A stretch of 6,899 nt of DNA from Flavobacterium psychrophilum (GTDB lineage Bacteria > Bacteroidota > Bacteroidia > Flavobacteriales > Flavobacteriaceae): assembly GCA_945861915.1 (NCBI GenBank), contig CAMAWK010000125.1, positions 1 through 6,899 of the forward strand. Direction: 5' to 3'. Below the pieces are notes generated by a model. That model saw nothing but the letters and a program-made list of their open reading frames with translations, was not told the DNA's origin and did no database searches. The first letter of the stretch is position 1; every line of letters begins with the position of its first letter. This document shows, piece after piece, positions 4,367 through 6,899 of this stretch. The translations under genes were made by a program, and so were the position numbers.

Positions 4367-5566
4367 TTAATACTCGAAAGTACCGTATTCGCTCGATATA
4401 GTTAGTTTTTTAGTGTCCGATTCTTCTACTCGACCAACAATTTGTGCATTTACGTTAAATGATTTTGAAATTGTGATGATGTCTTGAGCAACAGCTTCGG
4501 GAACATATATTTCCATTCGGTGTCCACAATTGAATACCTGGTACATTTCTTTCCAATCGGTTTTAGATTGCTCTTGAATTAGTTTAAACAAAGGGGGAAC
4601 TGGAAATAAATTATCTTTTATGATATGTAGATTATTTACGCCTTGCCTGTCGGCAGGCAGGAAATGCAGAATCTTGGTTTGCGCTCCGCCACTGCAATGC
4701 ACCATTCCATGAATTTCATTTGAAGAATAGTTGTCTAGAATTTTCTTGATAATGGGTGCATACGTTCTGGTTGGCGAAAGCACTAATTGCCCCGCATCAA
4801 TTGGTGAATTTTCGACAGCATCGGTCAATTTTACTTGACCTGAATAAATCAACTCTTCAGGAACTGCAGCATCGTAACTTTCGGGATATTTGGTTGCCAA
4901 ATATTTACCAAAAACATCATGACGAGCCGATGTCAATCCGTTGCTTCCCATACCGCCGTTATAGCTTTTTTCGTAAGTTGCCTGACCGAAAGATTCTAAT
5001 CCTACGATTACATCACCTGCTTTTATGTTGGCATTATCAATTACTTTGGAGCGTTTCATTCGAGCCGTAACAGTAGAATCTACGATAATGGTTCGAACAA
5101 TATCGCCCACATCGGCTGTTTCTCCGCCAGTTGAATGAATCGTTACTCCAAACGAAGCTAATTCTTTAATGAGTTCTTCGGTTCCGTTTATGATGGCAGA
5201 AATCACTTCAGCTGAAATCAGATTTTTGTTTCTACCAATAGTCGATGAAAGTAAAATATTGTCGGTAGCACCTACACACAACAAATCGTCAATATTCATA
5301 ATCAAAGCATCTTGTGCAATGCCTTTCCAAACCGAAATATCGCCTGTTTCTTTCCAATACATATATGCCAAAGATGATTTAGTTCCTGCTCCATCGGCGT
5401 GCATAATGAGGCAATACTCTTCATTATTGGTTAAATAATCGGGGACTATTTTGCAAAAAGCCTGTGGAAATAATCCTTTATCTATATTTTTTATAGCGTT
5501 ATGTACATCTTCTTTAGATGCTGAAACGCCTCTTTGTGCATATCGTTTGCTTGAATCTGAACTCAT
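4367..5566 (-). CDS. purM: Phosphoribosylformylglycinamidine cyclo-ligase (AIR synthase), long form
   Basis: PurM converts formylglycinamidine ribonucleotide plus ATP to aminoimidazole ribonucleotide in de novo purine synthesis, in the cytoplasm. Family motifs are present in order: HADGAGTKS (56-64, cf. DGVGTK), DALIMNIDDLLCVGA (86-100), GGETAD (147-152), GMGSNGLTSAR (205-215), SPTRTY (264-269), HCSGGAQTK (290-298) and FNCGHRM (345-351). The ATPase-type N-terminal and AIRS C-terminal halves are both complete. At 399 residues it exceeds the roughly 345 of E. coli PurM. It reads like the longer Bacteroidota form, for which I recall about 390 residues. Seven residues, LPADRQG (303-309), appear to be an insertion encoded by a palindromic repeat. 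The ATG at 5564-5566 is followed by a plausible MSSDSSKRYAQRGVSASKED start. A TATATTTG promoter box lies about 50 bases upstream. The gene heads a leftward cluster. A paralogous second PurM elsewhere in the genome cannot be excluded. Confidence 0.88.
   Translation of the reverse strand: MSSDSSKRYAQRGVSASKEDVHNAIKNIDKGLFPQAFCKIVPDYLTNNEEYCLIMHADGAGTKSSLAYMYWKETGDISVWKGIAQDALIMNIDDLLCVGATDNILLSSTIGRNKNLISAEVISAIINGTEELIKELASFGVTIHSTGGETADVGDIVRTIIVDSTVTARMKRSKVIDNANIKAGDVIVGLESFGQATYEKSYNGGMGSNGLTSARHDVFGKYLATKYPESYDAAVPEELIYSGQVKLTDAVENSPIDAGQLVLSPTRTYAPIIKKILDNYSSNEIHGMVHCSGGAQTKILHFLPADRQGVNNLHIIKDNLFPVPPLFKLIQEQSKTDWKEMYQVFNCGHRMEIYVPEAVAQDIITISKSFNVNAQIVGRVEESDTKKLTISSEYGTFEY
4640..4660 (-). 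repeat. In-frame palindromic insertion within purM
   Basis: On the plus strand TGCCTG (4644-4649) pairs with CAGGCA (4654-4659) around TCGG, extended by a T-G wobble and a C-G pair to an 8-bp stem. This GC-rich 21-mer encodes LPADRQG, which interrupts the expected run from 'TKILHF' to 'VNNLHIIKDN'. Similar palindromes encoding LPA(D/G)RQ peptides recur in Bacteroidota proteins, from memory. Confidence 0.65.
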
Positions 5567-5613
5567 AATTTGAATTATTGACTTGGTTACTATAAGTCTA
5601 AAAAAATTTGGAG

Positions 5614-5621
5614 CAAATATA
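5614..5621 (-). promoter_or_regulatory. -7 box of the purM promoter
   Basis: The minus strand reads TATATTTG here, an exact TAnnTTTG match, about 48 bases before the purM start codon. No clear TTG is found 17-23 bp further upstream, so only the -7 box is supported. Confidence 0.5.
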
Positions 5622-5814
5622 CTAATTGGATTTAGTAATTAGTTTTGAAAACAGTCTTTTATTATTGATAAATTCTAAAAAAAATACTTTTTAAAACACA
5701 TAAATTAACTTACAATTTACAATTACATAAAAAGAAATTATTGTTTTTTATATCTAAAAAATAGCTTTTTAAAAATTTACACCCCTTGAAAATAAAGTAT
5801 TCATAAAAATCACT

Positions 5815-5826
5815 TATGACATCATA
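5815..5826. promoter_or_regulatory. Operator-like dyad upstream of glutamine synthetase
   Basis: TATGA-CA-TCATA is a perfect 5-bp inverted repeat with a 2-bp spacer, centred about 49 bp upstream of the glutamine synthetase -7 box. The position suits a regulator site, but the dyad is short and could be chance. ACCCC motifs at 5781-5785 and 5846-5850 flank it. The rest of the 341-bp divergent region is AT-rich and shows no ORF or RNA gene. Confidence 0.25.
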
Positions 5827-5865
5827 TTTTCGCTTTCATTATTTTACCCCAAAATACTTTTAAAT

Positions 5866-5873
5866 TATATTTG
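5866..5873 (+). promoter_or_regulatory. -7 box of the glutamine synthetase promoter
   Basis: TATATTTG matches TAnnTTTG exactly, 34 bases before the ATG at 5908, giving a short leader of about 28 nt. An upstream TTG is absent; TTT at 5842-5844 (21-bp spacing) is the nearest match. The box is identical to the one facing purM. Confidence 0.55.
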
Positions 5874-5907
5874 CAATCATTTTAAATTCATTAAATATTA
5901 AATTGCT

Positions 5908-6899
5908 ATGGCTAAAATTAAATTAGAATATCTTTGGTTAGATGGTTACGAACCAACACAAAGTCTTAGAAGTAAAACTAAAGTAGAAGAGCACGAAAAT
6001 TTCAAAGGAACTTTAGAAGAAATAGGAAACTGGTCTTTTGATGGATCGTCTACTCGCCAGGCAGAAGGTGGATCTTCTGATTGTTGGTTAGTTCCTGTAG
6101 CTATTTATCCAGATCCTGCAAGAATCAACGGATATTTAGTAATGTCAGAAGTTATGAATGCCGATATGACTCCTCATTCAACTAATGGTAGAGCAACTAT
6201 TGATGATTCAGATGATGATTTTTGGTTTGGTTTTGAGCAAGAATATTTCATTATGGATTCTGAAACTAAATTACCAATCGGTTTCCCTCATCACGGATCT
6301 CAAGGTCAGTACTACTGTGCAGTAGGCGGACAAAACACTTTTGGTCGTTCTTTAGTAGAGGAACATGCTGATTTATGTATTGAAGCAGGTTTGAACTTTG
6401 AAGGAATCAACCAAGAAGTAGCTTGTGGACAATGGGAATTCCAATTATTTGCTAAAGGAGCTAAAAAAGCAGGTGACGAAATTTGGGTTGCTCGTTATTT
6501 ATTAGAAAGATTAACAGAAGACAAAGGAATGTATATCGAATATCACCCAAAACCATTGGGAGATACAGATTGGAACGGTTCAGGTATGCACGCTAACTTC
6601 TCGAATACTGCTTTAAGAACTGCAGGAGATAAAGAAGTGTATGCTAAAATCTGTGAAGCGTTCCGTCCTGTAACTGCTGAACACATTGCAGTTTACGGAG
6701 CTTACAACGACCAACGTTTGACTGGGAAACATGAAACTGCTTCTATCCACGATTTCTCTTGGGGAGTTTCAGATAGAGGATGTTCTATCCGTATTCCGTT
6801 AATTGCGGTTCAAAAAGGATACAAAGGATGGTTAGAAGACAGAAGACCAGCTTCTAACGGTGATCCATACAAAATTGCTGCTAGAATTATCAAAACTGT
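5908..6899 (+). CDS. glnII: Type II (eukaryote-like) glutamine synthetase, 3' end cut by window
   Basis: Catalyses ATP-dependent amidation of glutamate with ammonia, the main entry of ammonium into the cell, as a cytoplasmic oligomer. 330 codons plus two bases are visible. The order of motifs is that of the short GSII class: beta-grasp N-terminus MAKIKLEYLWLDGY, then NWSFDGSSTRQA (41-52), metal-binding GFEQEYF (108-114), INQEVACGQWEFQ (167-179), GSGMHAN (224-230, with the active-site His), SWGVSDRGCSIRIP (284-297) and DRRPASNGDPYK (311-322). The class is typically about 340 residues, so only the last few codons are missing. It lacks the extra regions of the much larger GSI and GSIII classes. 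The start is preceded by an AT-rich leader without Shine-Dalgarno, typical of flavobacteria. The gene is divergent from purM. No truncation or frameshift is seen in the visible part. Confidence 0.92.
   Translation, partial: MAKIKLEYLWLDGYEPTQSLRSKTKVEEHENFKGTLEEIGNWSFDGSSTRQAEGGSSDCWLVPVAIYPDPARINGYLVMSEVMNADMTPHSTNGRATIDDSDDDFWFGFEQEYFIMDSETKLPIGFPHHGSQGQYYCAVGGQNTFGRSLVEEHADLCIEAGLNFEGINQEVACGQWEFQLFAKGAKKAGDEIWVARYLLERLTEDKGMYIEYHPKPLGDTDWNGSGMHANFSNTALRTAGDKEVYAKICEAFRPVTAEHIAVYGAYNDQRLTGKHETASIHDFSWGVSDRGCSIRIPLIAVQKGYKGWLEDRRPASNGDPYKIAARIIKT

Noticed and set aside
4756..5438. Two plus-strand frames (4756-5070 and 5169-5438) within the purM region
   Set aside because: They are antisense to conserved PurM motifs, which account for the DNA, and show no protein-like features of their own.
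1..6899. tRNA, rRNA or CRISPR array
   Set aside because: No acceptor/T-arm pattern, ribosomal segment or regularly spaced repeat-spacer unit was seen on either strand.

Overview
The window looks like a chromosomal segment from a member of the Bacteroidota, most likely Flavobacteriaceae. The DNA is strongly AT-rich. Start codons lack Shine-Dalgarno sequences. Several gene starts are preceded by the Bacteroidota-type -7 box TAnnTTTG. The protein sequences (long-form PurM, Uup-like ABC-F, two-repeat YegP-like protein, type II glutamine synthetase) read as flavobacterial versions. Taxonomy is inferred from these features only.

Left end (1-700): the 3' end of an unrecognised gene is followed by a probable terminator. 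Next comes a well-formed promoter (TTG, 20 bp, TAAATTTG) and a leader that can fold into a long dyad. The leader precedes a 52-residue stand-alone helix-turn-helix protein that lies out of frame with a longer spurious reading frame. An AT-rich hairpin with a T-run closes this unit, and a perfect 12-bp tandem repeat lies between it and the next gene.

Centre left (699-3244, plus strand): an ABC-F ATPase of Uup type (620 aa) is followed by an intergenic region with two stem-loops. Then comes a 163-aa protein whose C-terminal half resembles CdiI/DUF1436 immunity proteins, with no toxin gene beside it. Between this gene and the minus-strand genes (3245-3560) lie a perfect 21-bp bidirectional terminator hairpin and several GC-richer palindromic repeats of the kind scattered through flavobacterial genomes.

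Centre right (3561-5566, minus strand): three genes read leftwards, purM, a 118-aa unknown and a YegP-like (DUF1508) protein. purM carries a 21-nt in-frame palindromic insertion that adds LPADRQG. The gap between purM and the unknown gene is a degenerate repeat that falsely extends the unknown gene's reading frame.

Right end (5567-6899): a 341-bp divergent control region with a TATATTTG box facing each way separates purM from a type II glutamine synthetase, which runs off the window a few codons before its expected end. Glutamine is the nitrogen donor for two steps of the purine pathway that purM belongs to, so the divergent pairing is metabolically sensible, but co-regulation is not shown.

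No complete new multi-gene system is evident. The most notable items are the palindromic insertion inside purM, the structured leader with the tiny HTH gene, the orphan immunity-like gene set among palindromic repeats, and the repeat-derived false N-terminus of the 118-aa gene.
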